Shown here piece by piece: positions 48,701 to 60,164 of a DNA stretch of 64,000 bases (the stretch's first letter is position 1; every line of letters starts with the position of its first letter). The notes under the pieces are model-generated. The model did no database searches and was not told where the DNA came from. It was given only the letters and a program-made list of their open reading frames with translations. The stretch covers positions 52,960,917 through 53,024,916 of the forward strand of contig OZ023262.1 of assembly GCA_964006375.1 (NCBI GenBank). The letters run 5' to 3'. The stretch is from Tillus elongatus. Taxonomy: Eukaryota; Arthropoda; Insecta; Coleoptera; Cleridae. The position numbers were made by a program, and so were the translations under genes.

Positions 48701-48800
48701 AGATAGGCCGATCTGACAGTAATGTCCCTCGGCCAATCTGTTCCTCCACATAGACTTTTTGATAGTTGCCAGATCCCTGGAACGACTCCTGCAAGGAGCT
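45791..48800 (-). mobile_element. I-type LINE with EN, RT and RNase H, frameshifted
   Basis: From the 5' side on the minus strand: endonuclease (YLPGDTTDPPPPKELEQLM, GWQTIIGMDANVHHELWGS, SSDHRYIRFEIAK), then the RT fingers and palm (SFKPLKSPGFDGIVPIML, ARVVFIAKPGRPTD, LRPISLMSSLPKTMEKLLDR). Next come GAFLDIERAF, catalytic YTDDIVTIV (YADD in most relatives), RNase H (RGTKGNEEADRLAKRGSAEP) and a C-terminal zinc motif (CRLCSEGEESAQHILCEC). Order and domains match the I group. At least six frame breaks. A 63-bp tandem duplication lies in the endonuclease. Its 3' end family also gave the fragment at 27200-27680. Confidence 0.87.
48538..48663. repeat. 63-bp tandem duplication in LINE endonuclease
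   Basis: The block beginning GCATCCATGCCGATGATGGT and ending CAGCTGCTC occurs twice in a row. In the encoded protein EQLMVGSRAGGWQTIIGMDA is repeated without shifting the frame. A copy of the endonuclease GMDAN active-site motif is thereby doubled. Confidence 0.93.
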
Positions 48801-49029
48801 GGATTTGATAGGTGAAATTTCAGTTATGAATGGCCGCGGTGGTTAGACTCATTGAGACTGTAAAGTGACGTCGACAATATATTTACTATTTATGTGTTAA
48901 AAGTGACAGTGTTCGTGTTTGTTTTTGCTCTAATTTGTTCGTCGTTTTCGTTATTAATTTCAACCTACAATATCAGGAGGATATTGCATATTACGTAATA
49001 CTTCATCCCGAAAATCAATTTCGAACAAT

Positions 49030-49665
49030 ACAGTGCAAATCTTGAAGCCATCTAAAACCTTACTTGATAATGTAGAGTTCCTAAATAAAATCTGCGACAA
49101 GCTAGTGTTGAAACTTGAAACAAAGATTAATTATTTGTTTGAAGCATATATAAACAAAATAGCACAGTAAGATCACATCATAGGAAAGCAGCAAGAAAGA
49201 ATAACCGAGCTAGAAAGTGCAATAGAAAACATTGAGCAGGCGGGTTTAAAGAACAATCTTAGAATCTATGGAGTACCTGAAAGAGAAGACGAAAACACAT
49301 GTTTGACCATCTGTGAGATCATAAAACATAAACTGAATATTCCTAAAATTGCCCCTCAAAGCTTTAACAAATGCTACAGAGTTGGTAAAAAATCTGGGAA
49401 TAAAATTAAACCACTACCAACTGGAGAGACTTGAAGTATTTCAATGTAAGCGGCTACTGAAAAGGACTGCAATTAAGGAAAATCTTCACTTCAACAAAAG
49501 GACAATAATGAAAGAAGTTACTGATGAATACGGCTATAGAAAATTATGGAGTATGGATGGACTAATTTTTGTTAAGGTGAACAATGAAATTAATAAATTT
49601 ACTAGCCTAGTGGATTGGAAGAAATTTAAGACTGATAACCAGTCGATAAATAAATAAATTTACAG
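49030..49665 (+). pseudogene. LINE ORF1 (RNA-binding protein) remnant
   Basis: The frame reads NVEFLNKICDKLVLKLETKI (coiled coil), an in-frame TAA at about 49169, ERITELESAIENIEQAGLKN and LRIYGVPEREDENTCLTICE. A frame change then leads to KRTIMKEVTDEYGYRKLWSM and DGLIFVKVN. Coiled coil plus LRIYGVPE and a C-terminal DGxIFV block are typical of LINE ORF1 proteins, which bind the element RNA. No ORF2 follows; the sequence ends in AAATAAATAAA and an (AT)n tract. Confidence 0.68.
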
Positions 49666-49828
49666 GTATAATTAAATACAAATTACCTACTTGTCTTTTG
49701 TCACTAACGGCTCTCTAAATCTTACTGAATTTTTACTTGTTTCAATTATTTTCTTTTTATTTTTTCTTTTCACCGTTTTGCATGTATGTACCTTGTAAAA
49801 TGTAGGTGTGTCAGAAATAAATAAATGA

Positions 49829-50322
<494 letters not shown>

Positions 50323-50352
<30 letters not shown>

Positions 50353-50353
50353 C

Positions 50354-50415
<62 letters not shown>
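50323..50415. repeat. (AT)n microsatellite with ACATAT interruptions
   Basis: AT tract with four ACATAT variants near its left side. Confidence 0.95.
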
Positions 50416-50421
<6 letters not shown>

Positions 50422-50520
50422 GAGGTGTGTGAAGCTTCGAAATTTCGAACCGAACCTGAACTCTAAACGAGCTTTCGGTTCGAAAATATGTTCGCACTAG
50501 TTTTGTTGAAGTATTTCGAA

Positions 50521-50523
<3 letters not shown>
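50416..50523 (+). mobile_element. hAT-type MITE terminal fragment
   Basis: GAGGTGTGTGAAGCTTCGAA, then TTCGAACCGAACC and GAAAATATGTTCGCACTAG match the first 100 bp of the MITE at 51034. The rest is replaced by an (AT)n tract. Confidence 0.8.

Positions 50524-50578
<55 letters not shown>
50524..50578. repeat. (AT)n microsatellite
   Basis: About 27 AT units; starts the second unit of the duplicated block. Confidence 0.97.
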
Positions 50579-50582
<4 letters not shown>

Positions 50583-50962
50583 TTAGATTTATTGTGAGTG
50601 GACTATTCCAGTCCCTCCACCGTGACCTTAGGTCTATTGTGGCTCACATGTAATTATTTAAATTTCACCCATCATTTCCAGCTCCCTGCGGGACTCGATC
50701 TTTCCTTGAGGGTGAAAGTTTATTTGGCAGGTGTACTGCCATCTGAGTGAAGTGGCTTGCCTGTTTCGAAGCTCAGAGAGAGATAATCTCTCTCTGAGTT
50801 CGTCTGGCCTCGACATCCGTCAGTGTTTGCCTCGAGGCAGTATAATGAAGTCCCCCGCCAGTGTATGACTCCGATTAGTCGCCTCTTACCTTGGGCCTAT
50901 TCTTTTAGTTCGTCCCCCAACCAACAGGAGACATATAATAATAATAATAATAATCGCCTTTA

Positions 50963-50965
<3 letters not shown>
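50579..50965 (-). repeat. tRNA-derived SINE, 50-kb family, copy 2
   Basis: Near-identical to copy 1 at 49927-50322, with a small deletion (the ACAACAGACAGGAGTT region is absent) and a longer (ATA)n run at its head. It is also flanked by AT tracts on both sides. Confidence 0.75.

Positions 50966-51033
<68 letters not shown>
50966..51033. repeat. (AT)n microsatellite
   Basis: About 34 AT units between SINE copy 2 and the MITE. Confidence 0.97.
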
Positions 51034-51036
<3 letters not shown>

Positions 51037-52662
51037 GTGTGCGAAGCTTCGAAATTTCGAACCGAACCTTCGGTTTGAAAATATGTTCGCACTAGCGATG
51101 TTGAAGTATTTCGAAGTTCGAAGTATATGATTCTCCAAAAAAGTTCGAAGTTTGTTGCTCAAAAATACTTCGAAATTTAACTTTACAGGCATTGAATGCT
51201 GCCAAAGGTAGCGAAGTTGGGGCCCCGTTAACTCGGTAGCGGCGCTTTAAACTCGTTATCGGTCTCATTGTGTTGTTGGCGTATTTTTAGGAGATTTCAC
51301 TCATGCATATTTCTGACAGTTGGTGGGACACATTGAGACGGGCGGAGTCATTTAGCAATCACAAAATTATTTTTCTTATATATCCTAGCCTCCCAACACC
51401 TTTTTTAGTAACAACATTATGATGGCGGTGTCCGAAAGCGATCAGCTAAAGGTGTGCTAAGCTTCGAAATTTCGAACCGAACCCGAACTTGAACCAAACC
51501 TTCGGTTCGAAAATATGTTCGCACTAGCGATGTTGAAGTAGTTCGAAGTTAGAAATATGTAATTCTTCAAAATAGTTCGAACTTCGTTGCTCAAAAATAC
51601 TTCGAAATTTAACTTTACAGGCATTGAATGTTGCCAAAAGTAGCGAAGTTGCGGCCCCGTTAACTCGGTAGCGGCGCTCTTTATCGGTCTCATTGAGTCG
51701 ATAGCGCAATTTCAGGATATTTCACTCATTCATATTTTTGACAGTAGATGGGACACATTGAGGCAGGCGGAGTCATTTAGCAATCATAGAATTATTTTTC
51801 TTATATATCCCAGCCTCCCAACACCTTTTTCAGTAACAACATTATGATGGCGGTGTTCGAAGGCGATCAGTAACGTAAATTTTCAGAATTTGTGGATAAT
51901 TGCAGATTGCCTTTGGAAAACATTGGTTGAGTCAAAACAGTTAAATATTCACAATCAGGAGACGGTTCAAACTTGTAAGTGGTTCTTTGATACCTATCAT
52001 GCACACTTTGAACCTTCTCAATCTGTTTGCTAAAACTGCCTAGCCAATATCAAACAACAACATATTTATAATTGAGCTTATCTATAGATCTAGAAGTCTA
52101 AAAGAGTTTGAAATATTTTTTGTTTTTGTGTTTTTCATTTAACGTTGACCCATCTTCACAATGATCAGCACAGGAAGGCGTTTTCACCCAATCAACCTAC
52201 AAATTTGTCGAACCCTTCCTTTTACAATACTGCAAAAAGAGTGGGAATCTTTAACATAACAAATATTGTATGTTACAATATTCTGAAATTTTGTATTTAA
52301 GGAAATGATATATGGACACTCAAGAATTTTAGGTAGTTCGGTGTTCGATTTTGCATTTCTAAGAAGTTCGGTGTTCGACTGTGAAACTTAGGCATACTAT
52401 TTCAGAGGTTCGAAGTTCGAGGCAACATATTTGCTTGGGTTCGTTCATAGTTCGGTTCGAACAAAACATGGGTTCGCACACCTCTACGATCGGTAACGTA
52501 AATCTTCAGAATTTATGAGGATAATTGCAGATTGACTTTGGAAAACACTGGTTTCAACATGCTTTATTTCACAATGAGCCAAAACAGTTCAATATTCATA
52601 ATCAGGAGACAGCTCAAATTTTAAGTGGTTATTTTATACCTATCATGCTCACTTTGACCCAC
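51034..52662 (+). mobile_element. hAT-type MITE, interrupted by another MITE of the same family
   Basis: The host copy occupies 51034-51446 and resumes at 52487, continuing through TAACGTAAATCTTCAGAATT to about 52662, where it is truncated. The interruption is the copy at 51447-52486. Sequence on both sides joins collinearly when compared with the uninterrupted copy at 31828-32883 (read in reverse). Confidence 0.85.
51447..52486 (+). mobile_element. hAT-type MITE nested in a sister copy
   Basis: 1,040 bp, from TAAAGGTGTGCTAAGCTTCG to GGTTCGCACACCTCTA, with the interior of 31828-32883 in opposite orientation. Flanks are CGATCAGC (51439-51446) and CGATCGGT (52487-52494), an 8-bp duplication with two mismatches. 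No coding frame. Confidence 0.85.
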
Positions 52663-52689
52663 GAATTAAATTTTGCTGTATCTGTAGAC

Positions 52690-52880
52690 AGTATAAGTCT
52701 CTTTCAAACAAACTTCTGTTACAAATTTCATTAAAGTTGTACAGAAGATTTCCAGAAGGAAATTTAATTCATATTTAGAAAAGTAAAGTATCTGCTAAAT
52801 TATAAACGTAGCAGTTATTTTTTCCTATTAATCGCCAGTATGATTTCGTTTTAGTCAACTTAATCAAACCGGTTTTTTCA
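52690..52880. repeat. Dispersed repeat, also at 33641-33885
   Basis: TTACAAATTTCATTAAAGTT, AGATTTCCAGAAGGAAATTT and AATTATAAACGTAGCAG correspond to 33685-33800. Confidence 0.6.
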
Positions 52881-53288
52881 ATATCAACAATAACAAAATT
52901 ATAATTTCAGACTCAAAGGTGAAAAACTTATTTAGGCGTTTTAAACAATAATCAGGTCTTGTTCAAAACGTATGAAATCTGCGCACTAACGTTTCTCCAA
53001 ATGTCAAAATAAAACAAAAAAATATGCATTCAACAAGCTGGATTCGATCGTGCAATCTTCTACTTAGAAGGCAATCTAAGTATACTTAGTGCCATCTGAA
53101 TATACTTCAACCAACGTTATACTTTAGATCGGCTTCATGCCCGGGATATTATGTTCCAAGTATACGTAATTAATTACAGAATTAGTAGAATTACCATTGA
53201 AAACATCCCAATTCTCTTTCGGTCTTATATGAAGTCTTATGTTTATATTTATATAACTATTTTAGAATTATTTTTATACAGACTTGGC
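52881..53288. other. No gene recognised
   Basis: AT-rich intronic sequence; a 60-codon frame overlapping the LINE 3' end is not supported by any domain. Confidence 0.4.
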
Positions 53289-56200
53289 TTTTTTTTTTAT
53301 GTCAACAACACACCACGAGGGCTTACAGCCTAAATACTATCGTACCGTGGGTGTTGACAAGGAGGAAAGAGGTAGCTTGTTAATTCTGGACTTGAAGGTT
53401 TGGAGGTTCGGAGGAGAAGGAAAAACATGTGCCGGCAAGGAATTCCACAACTTGGAAGTCCTCGGGACAAAAGAGCGGGCATAACAAGATGTTCTATGTC
53501 TGGTGACCTGGACATTAAAAGGGTGCATTCGCTCTGTTCCCCTGGTAGATCTGCTGGGGGCAGCAGGTGGGGGAATTATGGAGGAAAGCTCCTCTGAGCA
53601 GTGCCCGTGCAGATATCTATAAAAGAGAGAGAGGTCACCAACGGCACGTCGGTGGGCAAGGGATGGAAGCCTTTGGGTGAGGGTAGAGTCACCGATGAGA
53701 CGTATAGCTCTCTTTTGAATGGAGTCCAGGATAGCGAGTGTAGAAGCGGCAGCTGCACCCCAGATGTGGGAGCAGTATTCGAGGTTTGGCCTTATTTGTG
53801 AAGTGTATAAGGTATAGAGATTAGTTGGTGAAAAGTATTTGCGAGCCCGGAAGAGGAAACCCAATTTCTTAGCAGCCGCTTCTGCAATTGATGTAACATG
53901 TTGGTGCCAATTAAGATTTCGATCCACAGAAATGCCAACAAGAGAAAAAGACTCATTACTTTGAATAACTTGGTTGTTCATTGTGATGGGTCTAGGGCTG
54001 CTGTATCTCTTGTGAGAAAGAAAGCAAGACTTAGTTTTGGTGGGGTTGAATTGTACAAGATTTCTACTTCCCCAGTCTAATATTTTTTGGAGGTCTACGG
54101 AGACAGAACCCTCCATGAGTCTGCGATCCTCATCTAATTGGGCTAAAGAGACAGGCTTAGAATATTGTATGTTTGAGTGGAGGGTGCTGTCGTCCGCGTA
54201 ACTGTGAACTGGGTTGGATGTGCTAGAGAGGAGGTCATTGATGTGGAGAAGAAACAAAGTAGGGGCTAAAGCTGAACCTTGAGGAACTCCTGCATTAATT
54301 GGATACAGTTTAGAGGAATGGCCATCCACAACAACAGATATGCTCCTGTTGGAGAGGAAATTTGCTGTCCAGGTACAAAGTTTTGGTGGTAGGCCATAGG
54401 CCGGAAGTTTATTAAGCAGCGCTGCGTGCCAGACCTGGTCGAATGCTTTGGATATGTCTAGAGCAACAATCTGGGATTCACCGTGTTGTTCCATAGACTT
54501 GTTCCAAGAATGGGTGACAAAGGAAAGGAGGTCGGCAGTTGATCTGCGCTGACGGAATCCATACTGCCTGTCGTGGATTAGACTGTGTTTTTCAAGGAAT
54601 TTTAGTAGTTCGGTGTTTATATACTTTTCCATCACTTTAGAGATGACTGAAAGGAGAGAAATAGGCCTGTAGTTGCTAGGAAGCGCTTTGGATCCTTTCT
54701 TGGGCATGGGTTGTACTCGAGCAGTTTTCCAGTTACTAGGGAATATGCCTTTATTGTAAGATATCTGAAACAGACGAGTCAGGACAGGAGCAAGTTCTGG
54801 TGCGCATTTTTTGAGAACAATTGCTGGGATCTCGTCAAGGCCAGAGGCTTTCCTGGTATTAAGAGAAGAGAGCATCTTTCGTACCTTTTTAGTTTGGAAA
54901 ATGATATCAGTCATTTTATGCGCGACATTGGGGACTGTTGGTGGTTGAACATTTGGAGGTGGGTTGAGAGTAGAATTTCCGGCGAACAACGAAGCAAAAA
55001 GTTCAGCCTTGCCCAGGGCGGTAGAAACAATTTCATCACCTGAGACAAGAGGTGGGAACGTGCTCTTGCAGAAATTATTCCCAATAGACTTAGCAAGAGT
55101 CCAGAAGGGTTTGCCGCCGTTGGAGCTTGAGAGGACTTTGTTTTTGATGTGGTTATTAAACGAGTTTTTTGCCTCAGAAAGAATGCGGACATAGCAGTTT
55201 CTTGCGTCGTTGAATGCTTGACGATTTTCTTGACTGGGATTGTGTAGAAGCGTTTTGTGAGCTTTGACCTTTTCAAGTCTGGCCTTGTCACAGGATTTAG
55301 AGAACCAGGGCTTTTGAGTGGCTGAAGAGGTTTTCTGTGTACGTGGAATAAATAATTCCATGCCAGCTTGGATAATTTCGGTGACGTTTTGTGAGATATC
55401 AGAGGGGTCAGGATGAGAGAAGCAGACAGACGCCCATGGAAATGAGGAAAAGTAATCCCGCATTTCGTCCCAGTTTGCGGAGTTGTAGTGCCAAACGATA
55501 CGTGGGTGTGATGACTGTGTGACCTCGGGTTGCATTGCACAGGAAGCAGTGACCATGCCGTGGTCTGAGCGACCAAGGGGGGCGGTGACTGATATCTTAT
55601 AGCATTCAGGATTTGTAGTAAGAAGGAGATCCAAGGGATTTGAGCTGTGTGTTGGGATACGAGGAAAGTAAGTAGGTTGCTGAACCATATTGGCCAAAGA
55701 ATTGCTGACTGCAAAGGCCTCCGCTGCTCTCCCTTGTGGATCGGTTTTTGAAGATCCTAGCCATTCCTTATTATGTACATTGAAGTCGCCAAGAATAGTG
55801 ACCTCGGAGGAAGGATATTCAGAAATCAGATAGTCGGTTTTTTCAGAAAGGTAGTCAAAAAGCTGGACAAAGTTGTTGTCAGAAGGTGACCGGTAAATGC
55901 AACAGATGAATTTAGTTGCAGCCCTGAGAGAGAGTTTTATCCATAGTATGTCTTTTCTTCCAGCTTCTAAATTGGGAAGTCTGGTGCAGGGTAGATTGCT
56001 ACGGACGTATGCGCACACGCCTCCATGCAATCTAAAGGCAGTAAGGAGCTCATACCCCGGGAAATTAAGGTGATTAGTGGCTGTTTTGGCACTGATTTGG
56101 GTTTCGGTGAGGAAGAGGAGTTGGGGCCTGTTAGCCTGGAGGAAATGGTGGACGGAGTTCAGGTTAGAATTTAGGCCACATATATTCGAAAAGGATATGT

Positions 56201-56440
56201 TAAATCTTGATGTTGGCGCCCCCTGTACACCCCTCTCCCGGAGATCCGAATGGAGGGGTATTTTGCCTCCGGAATATTTTATACAAGGAGGAGCCATCAT
56301 CATTTTTGCTTATAAGGGAAACCGACTCATACACCAGAACCGGAAACGTCCGTTGGGACTTCACCGGCCCCTTGATGTATGGGGTGGTACCTCCTCGGGC
56401 GTGAAAAAATCCTTTACTATTACATAAAGGAAAATTCCAC
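53289..56440 (-). mobile_element. Intact EN-RT LINE (Jockey/CR1-like)
   Basis: Contains one long open frame (53337-56303), a short 3' UTR with AGGCTGTAAGCCCTCGTGGT and an A10 tail at about 53289-53298. The 5' border is placed only roughly, in the 130 bp upstream of the frame. No ORF1 is seen, so this may be a 5'-truncated copy or an element that has only ORF2. A short relative lies at 28671-29010. It sits antisense in the ZNF800-like intron. Confidence 0.85.
53337..56303 (-). CDS. LINE ORF2: endonuclease and reverse transcriptase
   Basis: 988 residues without a stop. The AP-like endonuclease (about 34-255) nicks target DNA: ISFSNICGLNSN, FLTETQIS with Glu67, ILGDFNVHNKEW with Asp173, and GRSDHG with Asp247-His248, all catalytic in this fold. 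Reverse transcriptase (about 515-780) has YRPISLLSVISKVMEK, VALDISKAFDQVWH with Asp616, AGVPQGSALAPTLF and the catalytic SYADDS near 702-705. The C-terminal part contains LGFLFRARKYF, LEYCSHIWG and FVPRTSKLWNSLP. It copies element RNA at the nicked site. No RNase H, so not the I group; Jockey or CR1 type. All catalytic residues that I can check are present, so it may still be active. The start at 56303 is the first Met; a downstream Met is not excluded. Confidence 0.92.
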   Translation of the reverse strand: MMMAPPCIKYSGGKIPLHSDLRERGVQGAPTSRFNISFSNICGLNSNLNSVHHFLQANRPQLLFLTETQISAKTATNHLNFPGYELLTAFRLHGGVCAYVRSNLPCTRLPNLEAGRKDILWIKLSLRAATKFICCIYRSPSDNNFVQLFDYLSEKTDYLISEYPSSEVTILGDFNVHNKEWLGSSKTDPQGRAAEAFAVSNSLANMVQQPTYFPRIPTHSSNPLDLLLTTNPECYKISVTAPLGRSDHGMVTASCAMQPEVTQSSHPRIVWHYNSANWDEMRDYFSSFPWASVCFSHPDPSDISQNVTEIIQAGMELFIPRTQKTSSATQKPWFSKSCDKARLEKVKAHKTLLHNPSQENRQAFNDARNCYVRILSEAKNSFNNHIKNKVLSSSNGGKPFWTLAKSIGNNFCKSTFPPLVSGDEIVSTALGKAELFASLFAGNSTLNPPPNVQPPTVPNVAHKMTDIIFQTKKVRKMLSSLNTRKASGLDEIPAIVLKKCAPELAPVLTRLFQISYNKGIFPSNWKTARVQPMPKKGSKALPSNYRPISLLSVISKVMEKYINTELLKFLEKHSLIHDRQYGFRQRRSTADLLSFVTHSWNKSMEQHGESQIVALDISKAFDQVWHAALLNKLPAYGLPPKLCTWTANFLSNRSISVVVDGHSSKLYPINAGVPQGSALAPTLFLLHINDLLSSTSNPVHSYADDSTLHSNIQYSKPVSLAQLDEDRRLMEGSVSVDLQKILDWGSRNLVQFNPTKTKSCFLSHKRYSSPRPITMNNQVIQSNESFSLVGISVDRNLNWHQHVTSIAEAAAKKLGFLFRARKYFSPTNLYTLYTSQIRPNLEYCSHIWGAAAASTLAILDSIQKRAIRLIGDSTLTQRLPSLAHRRAVGDLSLFYRYLHGHCSEELSSIIPPPAAPSRSTRGTERMHPFNVQVTRHRTSCYARSFVPRTSKLWNSLPAHVFPSPPNLQTFKSRINKLPLSSLSTPTVR

Positions 56441-56630
56441 TACCACCTGCTAAGGATTGGATTGGATCAATGTCTACCCCTTTAAAAATAAGATTAATAA
56501 AGGGACTATCAATTGTCCAGTAGTTATGATTTTCGACATAGTAGGAGGATACAAAACATTTTCATCATTTTGCATCCATGCCTATTGTCGGCTTGATTTT
56601 GTTTACATTTCTAGTATATTATATGACAGC

Positions 56631-56633
<3 letters not shown>
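56441..56633. other. No gene recognised
   Basis: Short intronic stretch before an AT tract. Confidence 0.35.

Positions 56634-56715
<82 letters not shown>
56634..56715. repeat. (AT)n microsatellite
   Basis: About 41 TA units. Confidence 0.97.
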
Positions 56716-56717
<2 letters not shown>

Positions 56718-57273
56718 TGCGCTAAAACTGTATTTGCGGTCGTTCATAAAGCTACAAATATAGTGTCTTTTAATAATTAATTGAATCCCTCAGTTAAATA
56801 ACAATCAATTGGCAAATTTTTAATTTCATGTCGTCTGTCATTTTCCATAATTGCGGCGGAGATTTTGCGATTGTTGGTTCGGGTAGTATGTCTTATGCCT
56901 GATATATATATTTAGTTTGGTTTCCGTTGATGTATGGTTTATACCTGTTGTATGAATCAATCTACGTGTGGCAGTTAACTACTCTGTCTGTCAGGCATTG
57001 GACTTTAACCACTAAGTCGTTTCAACGCATGTGTTTGGGATGTTATTTTTAATTTGGAAAAAACTCTAAATATTGGGTACCAGATTACTTAAAATACACA
57101 ACATATGTTTATTTGCACTATTTCTAGCCACATGTATAGTATCATTCTAGTTACTCTGATACTTACAAAAATATAGCGTTTTCAATCAGTTTTCCCCGAT
57201 TTTCCACCGGAAAAACTTGAGCATAAAGGCTGATTAGCGAACTCGACCTCGGTTTTTGCCCAAACAAGATTTT
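56716..57273. other. No gene recognised
   Basis: Intronic sequence of mixed composition; no domain in any frame. Confidence 0.4.
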
Positions 57274-57507
<234 letters not shown>

Positions 57508-57658
57508 TTGAGGCCTTAGAGTGTCCTTACATATTTCCTTTACCTCTTGAAAATGGCTCCAAAACAGGAGCCGAAATGTCCAGTTTCTACAAATTTTGGA
57601 CGTGGTTTAGCTCGAGAACCAAGCATGTCTCACATTAGAGACCGCGGAAATCTTTCTG

Positions 57659-57851
<193 letters not shown>

Positions 57852-58129
57852 ATATAAAAGTAAAACATGAATAAAGACTGACATACAAGTTCAGTTGTTA
57901 CCTTAAGTTTTTACGTTAGAGATTTGTATTATACTTTTCTCTCATAGGCTCAGTTGTTTGCTTCAATGTACTATTAAATAGCACTCATTTGTGCACACAC
58001 AAATTTACTGACTTACAGTGCACACTATTTAATATGTTAATTTTTGAGCAATCTATTTTTAGTTTTTACTCTATCTTATTATATGTATTTTCAGTGTACT
58101 GAAATGTCTATTAATTTGTTTATGAGAAC

Positions 58130-58325
58130 ACTGTCCACTCCCTTGGCACTTGACCTACTTGATGCACACATTAAGCAGCTCGGATAGCCACACAGTCAAA
58201 TTCAAGCATCCATACTTTAACATTTCTCCATGGATATTATCAACACCCCTCAATTTTCTGTTCTTTAGTGTCTTGATCACTATTTCAACCTCGTGCACTT
58301 TCCTAATCACGTGCTGAAAATTCAG
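58130..58325 (-). pseudogene. LINE reverse-transcriptase scrap
   Basis: The minus strand reads EIVIKTLKNRKLRGVDNIHG followed by EMLKYGCLNL and a stop. It resembles the LKNGKAPGxDGIPAEMLK block at the start of RTE/CR1-type reverse transcriptases. It lies 290 bp before a ZNF800-like exon. Confidence 0.6.
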
Positions 58326-58616
58326 GGGCATGTCTTTTGACTAATTTCAATGCAACCTTGGAGGAATGGTTTTTAGACGGTGTAGCACTTCAGAATTGGC
58401 TTGGTGACTTCGTAACTTCCAAACCACTGGATGTCTTCAAGCATGGGATATAAAAACTACCAGATCATTGGGAGATCATCGTAAACAATGGTGAAGGTTA
58501 TGTTTTTGACCAGGTCATCAATTACGTTTATAAAATAAATACATTTTTAATTCAGTAAAAATGCGGCGAACTCTGGCATCAATTTGATAACATTCTATTC
58601 TATTTTATGTTTTCAG

Positions 58617-58943
58617 TCGAACTGCCCCTTGATTATAGAAGATACGCCATGTGTTGATGGCCAGTCACAATCTATGGCTCCAGAAAGTTCAAAAGGCGAC
58701 ATCACACCAGAAAAGCGTCTTACTCCCGTGATAGACAAACTTATTGAGAAGCAGAAAGTGAAAGAAATCGCTAAGAAAGCATTGCATGAAGACTTATCGA
58801 AGAGTAATGATAATGATACTGAAAATAGAGGAATGGACAACATATGTTTAGAGAAAATAGGCACGTCAAATTCTGCTGTGTTCCAGACAATGTTCAAAAA
58901 TTTAGTCGAAGAAAGCAAGAATTCTGAATTTATGAAGTCAGAG
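58617..58943 (+). CDS. ZNF800: ZNF800-like gene, linker exon
   Basis: Acceptor TTTTCAG at 58616, donor GTAAGT at 58944; 109 codons, phase 0 both ends. The product is hydrophilic, rich in Lys, Glu and Ser, with VIDKLIEKQKVKEIAKKAL (basic helix) and a C-terminal FQTMFKNLVEESKNSEFMK. No domain by itself. It is assigned to this gene by strand, phase and position between the finger exons, and may carry nuclear-localisation signals in the Lys-rich part. Confidence 0.72.
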
Positions 58944-59577
58944 GTAAGTTACTTTTCATAAATTTATTAGCATGGATAATGTACAGGGTGGTCTAGCTTT
59001 TACCTTCGTTAATATGAGAATCGATATAAAATGTGAAAATAATTTGAATTTTCTTAATAAACTTACATCAAAATCTCAACCTTTTCAGAAGTACAGCGTG
59101 TTGAAGTTTCATATTGTGCTTTTTGTAAATTCAATATCTCCTGAATTAAATGAAGTATTTCATTGACATTTTGTGAAAGCATTTGTCTTAATAAAGCTAC
59201 ATGTTCAATCAATATTTTAATTTATCTTCTTCAAGCAGTGGCGTAACCACGAGGGTGTAATATCCCTTTTGGAACAAACAAGGTATGCCAATGATTTATA
59301 TATATATATTTTTTAATTTCCTCATCTGCAGTCAATATGCGAGTGAAAAATCCCCTCGAAGTTTTTCCGTAAAATCAGTCCTTTTACAGGGAAAAGATTC
59401 CTTGGAATTGACTGCATTCTATCACATTTCCTAGCGTCACGTCCTGTAATATTGTTGTAGTTGACTTCTGTTCTAGTAGGATTCTTTCAAATCATGACAT
59501 TGTCAAAAGTTCTGTCTGTCAGTTGATTCTATGTTATATTTTATACAAGCTATTTTCTGCTATTGTTGGTTTCATAA

Positions 59578-60010
59578 TTATGCCAAGAACATTCACAAAC
59601 ATTGAATATGCAGATATACATTTCATATACGGTTTTTTTGATGGTAGTGCTCAAGCAACCGTGGGCATATCGTAGGTGTTTTCCAAAGAGAAGATCTACA
59701 TCAACGCAAGTTTTTATTGATGTACAACGATAATTTCTTGTATGTGATTTGAAAAATCATGAGCGGAAGAGAGATGAACATAGGTGAATCGGATAAATGA
59801 AAATGGAATCCTCAGAGCATGTAATGGCAATAATAGGCTAAGTTCTCGCAGAACATCTCAGCAATTGCAGGTGTCAAATCAAAAGTACTGAGAGTTTTAC
59901 ATAGAGATCACAGCAATGTGTTCCAGTTAACCCCAGTTCAAAATTTGCACCAAGGCGATGCTGAAAAATGAATTGAGTTTCTGTGAGTGGCTGTTAAATT
60001 CCGTAAAAAG
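59578..60010 (+). pseudogene. Mariner-like (DUF4817) transposase remnant
   Basis: Broken frame: MPRTFTNIEYADIHFIYGFF, DGSAQATVG, then FPKRRS-like, AGVKSKVLRVLHRDHSN and FQLTPVQNLHQGDAEK. These match the N-terminal helix-turn-helix region of insect DUF4817/Tc1-mariner-like transposases (EYADxxxxYGxxxGN, VWRxLxxxxLxPYHxQxVQxLxPGD). The catalytic domain is absent and there are many stops. Confidence 0.68.
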
Positions 60011-60164
60011 GGTGTGAACAGTGTTTCAGAATGGTGTTCGTTTTTGATACTTAAAAATGAAATACCAGAATTGGTTCAAACTTTTTCCACTACTGTTAAA
60101 TTAAAAGGCAGTTTCTGAATTTTTATTTATAAAAATGCGCACCATGGTTTTAAGAATAACTTAC

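Noticed and set aside
59215..59290. CAGTGGCGTAACCACGAGGG as a hAT terminus
   Set aside because: Resembles a TE end but I found no matching inverse end or target duplication nearby.
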